A stretch of DNA of 53,321 nucleotides from positions 1-53,321 of IMG/VR virus record IMGVR_UViG_3300034022_000841. One strand, written 5' to 3'. The position numbers and the translations under genes are program-made. The notes beneath the pieces were generated by a model, which was given only the letters and a program-made list of their open reading frames with translations, did not search any database and was not told the origin of the DNA. Of this stretch, positions 1 to 8,130 are shown one piece after another (position 1 is the first letter of the stretch; each line of letters starts with the position of its first letter). Origin of the DNA: a virus.

Positions 1-756
1 ACACCAAATCATAGATGGAGAACGTTTATGTTAGCTAGAATGTCATCTGTTCAAATTCAAACTAACGAGTTTTTTGATGAACCTAGACCACTCTATAATG
101 GCGGTGGTGATGACGCTTTAATGAGTATTACTTATGTTACAACTGATTTTAGTCAAAAATTGAATAGACCTAAAACTAAAATTAACATAGAGCCGTTACA
201 AAAGGTTGATAAAGAAAAGAAACCAACAAAAACCGTTACAGTTACAAAACAAACAAGAAATTTCGACAAAGAAATAGGAACACTTCAGGATGATCTGGCA
301 AATATCCAAAACGATATGGTGTTAAATAATAATGAATATAAAAAAGTGAAAGGTACCGGTACTCCAGATGAAGAAAAATACCTTAATATTTTAAAAGATT
401 TAACCGATAAGAAAAAAGAAGTTACAAAAAGTATCGATTCTTTAGTAGATGACATATCAAAAGCAATTGTTGATAAAGAAACCGCAAAAGCTAAAGAGTT
501 TATGAGAAAGAATGCAAATAAAAAACCTGAGCCAGAAATCATATTACCAACGGCTATTGGTAAACCACCTAAAAAACCAGTACAAAGTAAAAAGGTAGAA
601 CCCGAGCCAGAGCAGCCAGAAACACAAGAAAAACCAAAACTACCAGAAATACCTAAAACCAATAAACCAGAAGAAGCCCCAGAAGATAATGAGGATTTAA
701 ATGAAGGTGTTTTAGGTAGAATAAAAAAACTATTTAATAAAATGGAGTATCTTTAA
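1..756 (+). CDS. Unassigned protein, 5' end cut by the window edge
   Basis: The frame is open from base 1 (it reads TPNHRWRTF before the first ATG at 28), so this is probably the 3' part of a longer gene and not a gene starting at 28. After the ATG the first 45 residues look globular. Residues about 75-160 are helical and rich in Lys, Glu and Asp, and residues 165-225 are rich in Pro, Lys and Glu like a flexible linker. The protein ends in a short amphipathic basic helix (GRIKKLFNKM). I do not recognise a family. Its place upstream of candidate tail genes makes a virion role possible, but this is only inferred from position. Confidence 0.6.
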   Translation, partial: TPNHRWRTFMLARMSSVQIQTNEFFDEPRPLYNGGGDDALMSITYVTTDFSQKLNRPKTKINIEPLQKVDKEKKPTKTVTVTKQTRNFDKEIGTLQDDLANIQNDMVLNNNEYKKVKGTGTPDEEKYLNILKDLTDKKKEVTKSIDSLVDDISKAIVDKETAKAKEFMRKNANKKPEPEIILPTAIGKPPKKPVQSKKVEPEPEQPETQEKPKLPEIPKTNKPEEAPEDNEDLNEGVLGRIKKLFNKMEYL

Positions 757-782
757 CTTTATTTTAATTAAATAATAAAATA

Positions 783-790
783 TATTTATA
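783..790 (+). promoter_or_regulatory. TATTTATA motif, candidate late promoter
   Basis: Exact TATTTATA, with 5 nt between its last base and the ATG at 796. It is in the sense orientation, like the other copies in the window. Confidence 0.45.
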
Positions 791-795
791 ACATT

Positions 796-1359
796 ATGGG
801 AAACGGAGCAATTACATCAAACGACTTAATGCAAAAATTAGTTAATGCAAAAAAAGTAATGAATAAGGTTGATGGTGGTAACTTTGAAAGAGGTCACATC
901 AATGAAAATATATTAAGATCATCACCAGAAGACGTACAGTCAATGGATACACCAGCGCCGACTAGAAGAGCGAATCCATCAAATGATCCCGATTTAATTA
1001 ATAAGTCGAAATTACCTGATAATATAAAAAAAGCTATGATTGAGAACCCAATACCACAAATTTCACTTTCAGAAACTTTGGATATGGATTTCGTAAACAA
1101 AGCGAAAAACCTAATGAGAGAAGAAGGTGTTATTTCATCTAAACCTACAGGTCAAAGACAACCCCAAGCATCAACTTCAAATGTTGATATAAATTCAATT
1201 GCTACATTAATTGAAAATACAGTTAGAAAGGTTATGGACGAAAAGTTAAACCAATTATTAGCTGCACATCAAACTAGTACTATTAACGAAAACTTAGTAT
1301 TAAAGGTTGGTGATTCAATTTTTAAAGGTAAAATCACAGGGGTAAATAAAGCAAAATAA
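796..1359 (+). CDS. Hypothetical phage protein, 187 aa
   Basis: Not recognised. The N-terminal 60 residues are polar, residues 60-100 are Pro/Asn-rich, and a predicted helix covers about 133-155 (hydrophobic heptads before LNQLLAAH). The C-terminal 25 residues (LVLKVGDSIFKGKITGVNK) look like a small beta-hairpin module. No signal peptide or membrane segment is present. The TATTTATA motif lies 5 nt upstream of the ATG, and 50 nt separate it from the next gene. Its position suggests a virion or assembly accessory, but the sequence shows no function. Confidence 0.6.
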   Translation: MGNGAITSNDLMQKLVNAKKVMNKVDGGNFERGHINENILRSSPEDVQSMDTPAPTRRANPSNDPDLINKSKLPDNIKKAMIENPIPQISLSETLDMDFVNKAKNLMREEGVISSKPTGQRQPQASTSNVDINSIATLIENTVRKVMDEKLNQLLAAHQTSTINENLVLKVGDSIFKGKITGVNKAK

Positions 1360-1409
1360 CTTTCCTTTTTTATTTTAATTTCTTATCATAGACATACAAG
1401 TAATATAAA

Positions 1410-2627
1410 ATGTCTAAAATAAGAGTATTAGCAATTCCTTCAGACGCCCATGGCGTAGGTAAGTACAGGGTACTAGACCCGTACAGATTCATTGGTTCCA
1501 ATTACGGCGAAGAATTCCATGTCGATATTGTCATGGACGTAGCAGATGATGATAAAATATTTGAGAACTATGATATAGTTGTTTTACATAGTTTTATCCA
1601 CAAAAGCACTTACGAAAGAAATTTAGAAAGAATCGCTTGGTTAAAAGCTAAAGGTATTAAGGTCATTGTCGATATTGATGACTATTGGTTAGTAGACCAA
1701 AGACATCCAGCATATCATCAAATTGTTTCAACTAAATTACCAGAAAAAAAAGTTCAATTATTAAAAGCGGCGGATTATGTTACAACAACAACTCCTTTAT
1801 TTGCTCAGGTGATTAAAGAAAGGTTAGGATTAAAAAACATCCACATTTTTCCAAACGCCGTTGATGATACAGAACCTCAATTCCAACCAAAATCAACTAA
1901 ATCTGAATTAATCCGTTTTGGATGGCTTGGTGGGTCCTCACATTTGCATGATTTAGAATTGATGCGTGGTAATATATCAAGTATTCATAATTCACATAAG
2001 GGTAAGGTTCAATTTGTTCTGTGTGGTTTTGATACTAGAGGAAGTGTAACTGAAATTGATAAGAATACTGGTCAAAAAAGGGTTAGGGACATTAAACCAG
2101 AAGAAACTGTTTGGAAAGTATATGAAGATATTTTCACAGATAAATATAAAACTTTAGATCCAGAATACATAAAGTATCTTTTACAATATAAGGAAGGTGA
2201 TTACGATGATGTAAATCAACCATATAGAAGAAGATGGACAAAAAATATTAGCACTTACGCATCTAATTACAACAATTTTGATGTATCTTTGACTCCATTG
2301 GTAGATTCATTTTTTAATGGGTGTAAATCACAACTCAAAGTTATTGAGGCGGGATTCCATAAAAAAGCGGTAATTGCTAGTGAAACTAATCCATATTCGC
2401 TTGATTTAAAATCAGCGGTAAGTAATGGGGAATTTACTGACGGTAATGCGTTATTAGTTTCACAGAACAAAAACCACAAACAATGGGCGCAACATATGAA
2501 ACGATTAATTGACAATCCAAATATGATTGAAGATTTAGGTAATCGTTTATATGAAACCGTTAAAGACAAATATTCGTTAAAAAAAGTTTGCCAAGATAGA
2601 GTTCAATTTCTTAAATCAATTAAATAA
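1410..2627 (+). CDS. GT4-like glycosyltransferase
   Basis: Predicted GT-B fold glycosyltransferase of the family 1/4 type, transferring a sugar from an activated donor. The N-terminal half shows alternating beta/alpha blocks (IRVLAIPSD, DIVVLHSF, IKVIVDIDDYW). The C-terminal half has the typical donor-site region: RFGWLGGSSH near 170-180, FVLCGF, then a PLVDSFFNGCKSQLKVIEAG block near 290-315 that corresponds to the E-x7-E area, followed by NGxLV-like text. At 405 aa it has the usual family length. The substrate is unknown. With the two glycosyltransferases at 5185 and 6249 it could decorate virion proteins or host glycans; the DNA here offers no hydroxymethylase that would suggest DNA glucosylation. 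Confidence 0.75.
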   Translation: MSKIRVLAIPSDAHGVGKYRVLDPYRFIGSNYGEEFHVDIVMDVADDDKIFENYDIVVLHSFIHKSTYERNLERIAWLKAKGIKVIVDIDDYWLVDQRHPAYHQIVSTKLPEKKVQLLKAADYVTTTTPLFAQVIKERLGLKNIHIFPNAVDDTEPQFQPKSTKSELIRFGWLGGSSHLHDLELMRGNISSIHNSHKGKVQFVLCGFDTRGSVTEIDKNTGQKRVRDIKPEETVWKVYEDIFTDKYKTLDPEYIKYLLQYKEGDYDDVNQPYRRRWTKNISTYASNYNNFDVSLTPLVDSFFNGCKSQLKVIEAGFHKKAVIASETNPYSLDLKSAVSNGEFTDGNALLVSQNKNHKQWAQHMKRLIDNPNMIEDLGNRLYETVKDKYSLKKVCQDRVQFLKSIK

Positions 2628-2638
2628 AACAAACAATT

Positions 2639-2872
2639 ATGTACTACTTAGTAACTATCGGTTATGAAACCGAACAAATGGACAGAGAAGGTAACCCACG
2701 TGTTAAAAAAGTCAAATACGTGTTACAAGCCGAATCAGTGGAAGAAGCAACTATTGTTGCTGCGAATTATCGCGCTGGCGATATTAGAGGTAGCGAAAGT
2801 TTAAGCGTCGCTAAAATGCCAATCGAATGTGTAATCGATGAAAAAAATACACCAGAATATTATAAAAAGTAA
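2639..2872 (+). CDS. Small conserved protein, DUF4494-like
   Basis: A 77-residue protein with one beta-beta-alpha-beta unit: the stretch VKKVKYVLQAESVEEATIVAAN resembles the repeat unit of the Bacteroidota family DUF4494, where two such units normally occur. Here only one is present. No function is known for that family. It starts 11 nt after the glycosyltransferase stop and ends 5 nt before dUTPase, so it is probably co-transcribed. The family link is by memory of motif shape and is tentative. Confidence 0.55.
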   Translation: MYYLVTIGYETEQMDREGNPRVKKVKYVLQAESVEEATIVAANYRAGDIRGSESLSVAKMPIECVIDEKNTPEYYKK

Positions 2873-2877
2873 AAATT

Positions 2878-3486
2878 ATGGATAGGGACGATTTAGAAAA
2901 ATTTATCGAGAAACTTCAAGAATACGAAGAAACGCTTCAAAGCGATGAAAACGTTGGTGAGGACTATTTTAAAGACATTGATGAAACATTGGCTGGAATA
3001 AGTAATTTAATCCTCAATGAGCAACAAACAGAATTTAATAAACTCACACTTAAATTTGTAAATAATTCTAAAAACCCTGACCCTACATTTGCTAACGAAG
3101 GTGATAGTGGATTTGATTTAAGAGCAAACCTCGAAGAACCAATTACACTATTACCTTTTAAGCGTTTTTTAGTACCTACGGGGCTTCATTTTCAGATGGA
3201 AAAGGGTTTTGAAGTACAAGTTAGACCACGCAGCGGTTTGGCGGTTAAAAACGGGATTACAGTGTTAAATACCCCTGGAACTGTGGATAGTCATTACAGG
3301 GGTGAAGTTAAAGTGCCACTTATTAATTTGGGAGAAGAACCATTTGTTATAAATAATGGTGACAGGATAGCACAAGGTGTTTTGTGTCCTGTTTTTGGGG
3401 AAGGTAAGGTTTATTTAGAATCAACTGAATCTTTAAATGAAACCACTAGAGGTGCTGGTGGTTTTGGTTCAAGTGGAATTCTATGA
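2878..3486 (+). CDS. dut: dUTP diphosphatase (dUTPase)
   Basis: Hydrolyses dUTP to dUMP and pyrophosphate, keeping uracil out of phage DNA and feeding dTMP synthesis. All five trimeric dUTPase motifs are present in order: GDSGFDLRA at 75-83, RPRSGLA at 116-122, the GTVDSHYRGEV block with catalytic Asp and Tyr at 134-144, GDRIAQG at 161-167, and the C-terminal GAGGFGSSG arm at 192-200. The catalytic core begins near residue 55. The preceding 50 residues are acidic and helical, an extension that usual dUTPases of about 150 aa lack. It lies 5 nt downstream of the small DUF4494-like gene. Confidence 0.95.
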   Translation: MDRDDLEKFIEKLQEYEETLQSDENVGEDYFKDIDETLAGISNLILNEQQTEFNKLTLKFVNNSKNPDPTFANEGDSGFDLRANLEEPITLLPFKRFLVPTGLHFQMEKGFEVQVRPRSGLAVKNGITVLNTPGTVDSHYRGEVKVPLINLGEEPFVINNGDRIAQGVLCPVFGEGKVYLESTESLNETTRGAGGFGSSGIL

Positions 3487-3494
3487 TATTTATA
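3487..3494 (+). promoter_or_regulatory. TATTTATA motif, candidate late promoter
   Basis: Exact TATTTATA right at the end of dut (the dut stop codon ends at 3486), 34 nt upstream of the phoH start. It would give phoH its own transcript. Confidence 0.4.
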
Positions 3495-3528
3495 AACAAA
3501 TAATAATTGAAATTTAAAACTAAAAATT

Positions 3529-4263
3529 TTGGCATTAAAACCGAAAAGTAGAAGAGAATCAACAAATACTGTTGTTTTAGTTGAAGAGAAAAAAACACCA
3601 CATAAACAAAGAATCCGAGAGATTATTAAAAAACCAAAAGAAAAGTTTTTAACAAGGAATCAAGAAATATATTGGGACATTTTAGGTGATAATCAAATCA
3701 CATTATGTTTTGGTCCTGCTGGAGTCGGTAAATCATATATTGCAATGAAAAGAGCAGTTGATTTATTATATGATGATTCCAACAAATACGAAAAAATTAT
3801 TATTGTTAGACCGGCCGTTGAAGCCGAAGAGAAATTAGGTTCTTTACCTGGTGGTTTAGAAGAAAAACTAGATCCATACATTTACCCATCATATTATTTG
3901 TTAAACAAAATAATTGGTAAGGATGCTAGAGAAAAACTAAAAGATGAAGGTTATATTGAAGTTGCAGCGTTAGCTTATATGCGCGGATGGAACGTTGACA
4001 ACACCATTTTAGTTTTTGAAGAAGCACAAAATGCTACACCTTCACAAATCAAATTATTGTTAACACGTATCGGTTACAACTCAAAGTTTTTTCTTTCTGG
4101 TGACTTAGAACAATCTGACAAATTTAAAGATAAAACAAAGTCAGGTCTTTATGACGCAAAGAAAAGATTAGGTGATGTTAAAGGTATTGGAGTTTTTGAA
4201 TTTGGTATGGAGGATATTGTTAGAAACCCCATCATTTCTGAAATTTTAAATAGATACGAATAG
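3529..4263 (+). CDS. phoH: PhoH-like ATPase
   Basis: P-loop NTPase of the PhoH family, common in marine and T4-like phages; its role in infection is still debated. Walker A GPAGVGKS spans 62-69. The Walker B region reads TILVFEEAQNATPSQIK near 158-172, the family signature with a Glu-Glu-Ala-Gln core. Further conserved blocks are IIVRPAVEAEEKLGSLPG and FFLSGDLEQSD. The start is TTG at 3529: an in-frame TGA at 3508-3510 excludes anything longer, and no ATG lies between. The first 40 residues are basic and precede the NTPase core. The downstream gap holds a TAnnTTTG box for the next gene. Confidence 0.92.
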   Translation: MALKPKSRRESTNTVVLVEEKKTPHKQRIREIIKKPKEKFLTRNQEIYWDILGDNQITLCFGPAGVGKSYIAMKRAVDLLYDDSNKYEKIIIVRPAVEAEEKLGSLPGGLEEKLDPYIYPSYYLLNKIIGKDAREKLKDEGYIEVAALAYMRGWNVDNTILVFEEAQNATPSQIKLLLTRIGYNSKFFLSGDLEQSDKFKDKTKSGLYDAKKRLGDVKGIGVFEFGMEDIVRNPIISEILNRYE

Positions 4264-4288
4264 CATTTACTTTAAATAATGTAGGGAC

Positions 4289-4296
4289 TATATTTG
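4289..4296 (+). promoter_or_regulatory. TATATTTG, candidate host-type -7 promoter box
   Basis: Matches the Bacteroidota -7 consensus TAnnTTTG, with 4 nt before the ATG at 4301. I see no clear TTTG -33 element, so the call is weak. Confidence 0.3.
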
Positions 4297-4300
4297 GTAT

Positions 4301-4909
4301 ATGAATGTTTATATATCAATTGATGGTGTCTTACGTAATTTTGTAAGCCGGTTCCATTATCACTACGAGCAAGCGTATGTTGACGTAGAAAATCCCGATG
4401 AATCTTTCGAGTATAAAGTTATTGAGCCAATAGCTAATGACAGTTTAATGAATTGTTTTACTTTTCAATCAAAAGAAGAGTATGATTTTTTCAGGTATAT
4501 AGAATATCCTATGGAGTTGTATGGTCATTCACCAGTTAGTTATAATGGTGCAATAAATGACTTAAATAAGTACATACACGAAAATCCCACACATAACGTA
4601 ACCTTGGTCGGTTTAGATGAATTTGGTAAATCTAGACCAGCAACATTCTTTTTCTTATCTAGAAATGGTTGCATGGTTAATAATGTCAAATTTATAACAT
4701 CTGATAACATTTCAAAAGAATGGGAAAATGTCGACATATGGATTAGTGATAACAAACAAATAATGGAATCCTGTCCAGAGGGTAAGGAGTTCCAATTGTT
4801 CGAAACAAAGTATAACCAACACTTTACTTATGACAAAAAAATAAATAAATTGATTGAAGGTCAAGCACCTATAACTTTTGATGAAAATAAATTAATAGAA
4901 AATAATTAG
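4301..4909 (+). CDS. HAD-like protein with altered nucleophile motif
   Basis: The N-terminus MNVYISIDGVLRNF resembles HAD phosphohydrolase motif I (DxDGV), but the first, nucleophilic Asp position is Ser6 while Asp8 and Gly9 remain. Residues about 98-125 (NVTLVGLDEFGKSRPATFFFLSRNG) resemble the motif II and III region, and IWISDNKQIMESCPEGK near 145-162 looks like the motif IV acid region. Phage HAD proteins of this size often resemble 5'-deoxyribonucleotidases. The missing nucleophile suggests a non-catalytic or altered role. Alternatively the resemblance is only of fold. It abuts the next gene with a 1 nt gap. Confidence 0.5.
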   Translation: MNVYISIDGVLRNFVSRFHYHYEQAYVDVENPDESFEYKVIEPIANDSLMNCFTFQSKEEYDFFRYIEYPMELYGHSPVSYNGAINDLNKYIHENPTHNVTLVGLDEFGKSRPATFFFLSRNGCMVNNVKFITSDNISKEWENVDIWISDNKQIMESCPEGKEFQLFETKYNQHFTYDKKINKLIEGQAPITFDENKLIENN

Positions 4910-4910
4910 A

Positions 4911-5192
4911 ATGGGAGAAATTTTTGGGAAGAATTACTATCTAGATTTAGATGCTGCGGTTGCGGTTTGTAAAACTGGTGATAATATTCAAGATGAGGAT
5001 GGAAAAGATATTGTAGAGATAAATGTCTTTAAATACGAAATGGTAAAAATGGCGATTGATAGAATCCTTGGCGAGATTGACGAAGTCGATGAAGAAATGG
5101 GTGTCTTTGGTCAAAAAAATACATCAATATCATTTAGGTTAGCATTTAACACATTAATAAAATACGGAATAATAATCGAAGACAATGAGTGA
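4911..5192 (+). CDS. Hypothetical protein, 93 aa
   Basis: Not recognised. Acidic, mostly helical, ending in NTLIKYGIIIEDNE. The beginning (YYLDLDAAVAVCK) is more hydrophobic. It overlaps the start of the next gene by 8 nt, so translation is probably coupled to the glycosyltransferase at 5185. No motif points to an enzyme. Confidence 0.6.
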   Translation: MGEIFGKNYYLDLDAAVAVCKTGDNIQDEDGKDIVEINVFKYEMVKMAIDRILGEIDEVDEEMGVFGQKNTSISFRLAFNTLIKYGIIIEDNE

Positions 5193-6252
5193 AAAATTAA
5201 AAAACATCGAAAAATTAGAAGATGCTTTAAGTAGATTAGATAACAACCAAAGTGTTGTTTATTTTTTATGTTACGACACAAAAGGCAACGCAAGAGCCGC
5301 AGTAAAACATATATACGATTTAGCGCTAATTACAAAACAAAACGGATTCAATAGTAAAATACTAGTTGAAGATAAAAACTATCCAAGTGTCAGTAGTTGG
5401 TTAGGTGATAGATATAACGATCTTGAAGTCGTTTCAATTAAAGATGATAAAATTGAAATTAAAATTGACGACATGATAGTTGTGCCAGAATATTATTCTA
5501 ATGTTTTACAGCAATTATCTAATATTCGTTGTATTAAGGTAATGTTAGTACAGCAAAAAGAATATATTTTTGAAACATTATCTATTGGTAGTAAGTGGGC
5601 TGAATTTGGTTTTGATAAAGCAATCGCAACCACCGCAGCGTCTAAGGAATATATTAAAAAATATTTTCCAGAAACTTTGGTTTACCTATTACCACCAATC
5701 ATTGATGATATTTTTAGTGAAAGTAAAAAACCATTAAAACCATATATCGCCATTTCAAGTAGAGATAGATTACAACACAGAAAACTAATTTCAGAATTCT
5801 ACTTGAAATACCCACAATTAAGATGGGTAACATTTAGAGACATGGTTCAAATGTCCTATGATGAATTTGCTGAATCGTTAAAAGAATGTTTTGTATCTGT
5901 TTGGATTGATGATGAAAGTACGTTTGGAACTTTCCCTTTAGAATCTATGAAATGTGGTGTACCGGTAATTGGTAAAATACCAACAACGGAACCTGATTGG
6001 TTAGGTGAGAATGGTATGTGGACATATGACATCAATAAAGTAGTCGATTTATTGGGTACATATTGTTTAGCTTGGTTAGAGGGTGTTGAAATCGGAGACG
6101 ATGTTAAAGAAAAAATGAAAGAAACCTTAACCCCATATAATAAAGAAATAACTGCACAAAATACTGTTTCAATCTTTAATTCATTAAGAAATAAAAGAAA
6201 AGAATCAATTACTACTGCACTAGATAAATTAAAAGTAGAAGAAGAAATATGA
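5185..6252 (+). CDS. GT4-like glycosyltransferase
   Basis: Predicted GT-B fold glycosyltransferase, 355 aa. The N-terminal domain carries SVVYFLCYDTKGNARAAVKHIYDLA, typical of the acceptor-side Rossmann fold. The C-terminal domain has IAISSRDRLQHRKLISEFY near 190-208, a motif DEFAESLKECFVSVWIDD and then STFGTFPLESMKCGVPVIG near 248-265, the donor-binding E-x7-E-like region of GT4 enzymes. It overlaps its 5' neighbour by 8 nt and its 3' neighbour by 4 nt (ATGA), so three genes form a tight translational unit. The glycan acceptor is unknown. Confidence 0.75.
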   Translation: MSEKLKNIEKLEDALSRLDNNQSVVYFLCYDTKGNARAAVKHIYDLALITKQNGFNSKILVEDKNYPSVSSWLGDRYNDLEVVSIKDDKIEIKIDDMIVVPEYYSNVLQQLSNIRCIKVMLVQQKEYIFETLSIGSKWAEFGFDKAIATTAASKEYIKKYFPETLVYLLPPIIDDIFSESKKPLKPYIAISSRDRLQHRKLISEFYLKYPQLRWVTFRDMVQMSYDEFAESLKECFVSVWIDDESTFGTFPLESMKCGVPVIGKIPTTEPDWLGENGMWTYDINKVVDLLGTYCLAWLEGVEIGDDVKEKMKETLTPYNKEITAQNTVSIFNSLRNKRKESITTALDKLKVEEEI

Positions 6253-7034
6253 AAAATATAACAATTTTAGTTCCAGTACATAAGTTAGACAATGATTATG
6301 ATAAGATGCTAGAAAACGCATTAGATTCTGTCAAAGAATTTCATAACGATGTTAAAGTTAAAATTATTTGTCCTGAAAAATTAAATAAAAAAATTAAAGA
6401 ATTCAATTTTGGTCAAAAATTAGAGGTTGAGGTTATTTATAACACATCAAAAGAAACCGATTTTTGTAGTCAAATAAACTTGGGCATCGATGCTTGTGAT
6501 ACTGAATGGTTTTCAATTTTAGAAGTTGACGACGAGTATCAAAAACCTTGGTTAAAAAGTATGAATGAATACGTAACCGAATATCCAGATGTTGATGTTT
6601 TTTTAACCATCGTTAAAGACATTGATCCGGAAGGTGAATTTGCTAGTTTCACAAACGAATCTGTCTGGGCTTACGGATTTTCAGATAAGCAAGGCGTTTT
6701 AGATAATGAGGTTTTATTAGAATATCAAAACTATCAAACGAGCGGTGGTTTATATAGAACTAGTGTTATTAAAAATAACGGATCATTTAAAAGTAATATT
6801 AAACTGACTTTTTCATATGAATTATTGTTACGTTTAACAAATAACGGTGTAAATGTTATGAGTGTTCCTAAAATTGGTTACAGACACGTTAATTTAAGAG
6901 AAGATTCTTTATTTTGGAATTATAAAAATGATGAAAAAGAAAAATTGACGGAAAAAGAAGTTAAATTCTGGTTAGAAACGGCTAAAAAAGAATTTTTTTA
7001 TAAAAATAAGCGCGAAATAAACTATGTAGATTAA
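6249..7034 (+). CDS. GT2-like glycosyltransferase
   Basis: Predicted GT-A fold family 2 glycosyltransferase, 261 aa. It opens with ITILVPVHKLDNDYDKMLENALDSV, the usual nucleotide-binding start. QINLGIDACDTEWFSILEVDDEY at 75-97 contains the metal-binding acidic motif (Asp94-Asp95, DxD-like), and the later GGLYRTSVI block near 172-180 fits the acceptor side. A start codon overlapping the previous stop (ATGA) indicates coupling with the GT4 enzyme. Together they probably build or attach one glycan. The target is not visible. Confidence 0.72.
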   Translation: MKNITILVPVHKLDNDYDKMLENALDSVKEFHNDVKVKIICPEKLNKKIKEFNFGQKLEVEVIYNTSKETDFCSQINLGIDACDTEWFSILEVDDEYQKPWLKSMNEYVTEYPDVDVFLTIVKDIDPEGEFASFTNESVWAYGFSDKQGVLDNEVLLEYQNYQTSGGLYRTSVIKNNGSFKSNIKLTFSYELLLRLTNNGVNVMSVPKIGYRHVNLREDSLFWNYKNDEKEKLTEKEVKFWLETAKKEFFYKNKREINYVD

Positions 7035-7038
7035 AAAA

Positions 7039-7737
7039 ATGCCTAGAAAACGTACCCAAAAAATTTATTTTGGGGAGGATCAAGAAAAGGCAGTAGTTAA
7101 TTACTTAGAAAGTACTGACGAAGCAGAAAGAAACAAGATATTCAATGAATATTTAAGAGAACCTCTCATCACGATGGTGGAAAGCATCATCAGAAGATAT
7201 AAATTGTATAGAAAAGATTATGAATTCAGTGATTTACATACTGATACAATGTCTTTTTTAATTACAAAAATGAACAAATTTGATCACACCAAAAACCATA
7301 AAGCGTATTCTTATTTTGGAACTATATGTAAGAACTACCTTATGGGGGCTATTCAAAAGGATACTAAAGACCAAAACAGAAGTGTATCCTATGAGGATAT
7401 TTCTTCCGATATTGAGGAAAGATCTGACTTGGCTTATTATATTGACGAAGACCAAATTGACTACCGAGATATCATTATTAAATTCACAATAGAATTAGAC
7501 AAATTTGTTGAAACTGAAAATCTAACAGACAACGAAAGAAAACTAGGTTACGCTTTGTTAGAAATCTTCAACAATTTTGACAAAATATTCCAAGTTGGGG
7601 AAGGTAATAAATTCAACAAAAACTTAATTTTATTGTCATTACGTGAAATGACATCACTATCTACTAAAGAAATTAGAATATCCCTAAAAAGATACCGAAC
7701 ACTTTATGAAGGAATTTTAGGTGGGTTTTTGGATTAA
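7039..7737 (+). CDS. gp55: Late transcription sigma factor, T4 gp55-like
   Basis: Predicted minimal sigma factor that redirects host RNA polymerase to late promoters. Residues about 60-110 resemble sigma region 2 of the gp55 family: KMNKFDHTKNHKAYSYF followed by GTICKNYLMGAIQKDTKDQNR, corresponding to the core-binding and -10 recognition helices. The N-terminus is basic (PRKRTQK). The C-terminal 75 residues are helical, and the length (232 aa) is close to T4 gp55 (185 aa) with an insertion. It follows the GT2 gene by 4 nt. In T4, gp55 recognises TATAAATA; the recurrent TATTTATA motif in this window is the natural candidate target. Assignment is by motif, without alignment. Confidence 0.75.
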   Translation: MPRKRTQKIYFGEDQEKAVVNYLESTDEAERNKIFNEYLREPLITMVESIIRRYKLYRKDYEFSDLHTDTMSFLITKMNKFDHTKNHKAYSYFGTICKNYLMGAIQKDTKDQNRSVSYEDISSDIEERSDLAYYIDEDQIDYRDIIIKFTIELDKFVETENLTDNERKLGYALLEIFNNFDKIFQVGEGNKFNKNLILLSLREMTSLSTKEIRISLKRYRTLYEGILGGFLD

Positions 7738-7741
7738 AATC

Positions 7742-7749
7742 TATTTATT
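7742..7749 (+). promoter_or_regulatory. TATTTATT motif, candidate late promoter
   Basis: One mismatch from TATTTATA. It lies in the 15 nt gap after gp55, 3 nt before the ATG at 7753. Confidence 0.35.
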
Positions 7750-7752
7750 AGT

Positions 7753-8130
7753 ATGAGAACGATAAGAAAAAACATAGCATTAGAAACTGACTCAGCTTTA
7801 GCACTAATGCAGGAAATCTATAACGATATTGTAGAACAAAAAAATACAGCCACACTGATAATGAAAAAGATGCTATCATTTATGAAAGAATCTGAGGATA
7901 TGTCAGTTATTGGACCAGTTATTAAAGAACAGCAAAAGATATTAAACGAGTGTACTGAAAAGAAAATATCACTTGTAAAAATACAAACTAACCTTATTCA
8001 AAAAGGTGCTAGTGACAGTAACAAATTTTCACCTGGTAAATTAACGTTAAGTGATGAAGATAGGGAAATCCTAGACAAATTAGTCAATGAAGACGATAAG
8101 GATAAAAGCGGCGAAAAATACTCATTATAA
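7753..8130 (+). CDS. Helical protein, 125 aa, next to gp55
   Basis: Not recognised. Almost entirely alpha-helical: residues 15-90 have coiled-coil character (LMQEIYNDIVEQKNTATLIMKKM), and the tail is acidic with LSDEDREILDKLVNEDDKDK. In T4 the late co-activator gp33 works with gp55, and a small helical acidic protein beside a gp55 homologue invites that comparison, but I see no gp33 signature and adjacency is not proof. It could equally be a baseplate or tail chaperone, since it overlaps the stop/start of the large tail-like gene that follows (1 nt). Confidence 0.6.
   Translation: MRTIRKNIALETDSALALMQEIYNDIVEQKNTATLIMKKMLSFMKESEDMSVIGPVIKEQQKILNECTEKKISLVKIQTNLIQKGASDSNKFSPGKLTLSDEDREILDKLVNEDDKDKSGEKYSL

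Noticed and set aside
6434-6441. TATTTATA inside the GT2 gene (another copy at 12519-12526 inside the DNRLRE-like gene)
   Set aside because: Both are within coding sequence with no start codon nearby. In such AT-rich DNA chance copies are expected, so they are not called promoters.
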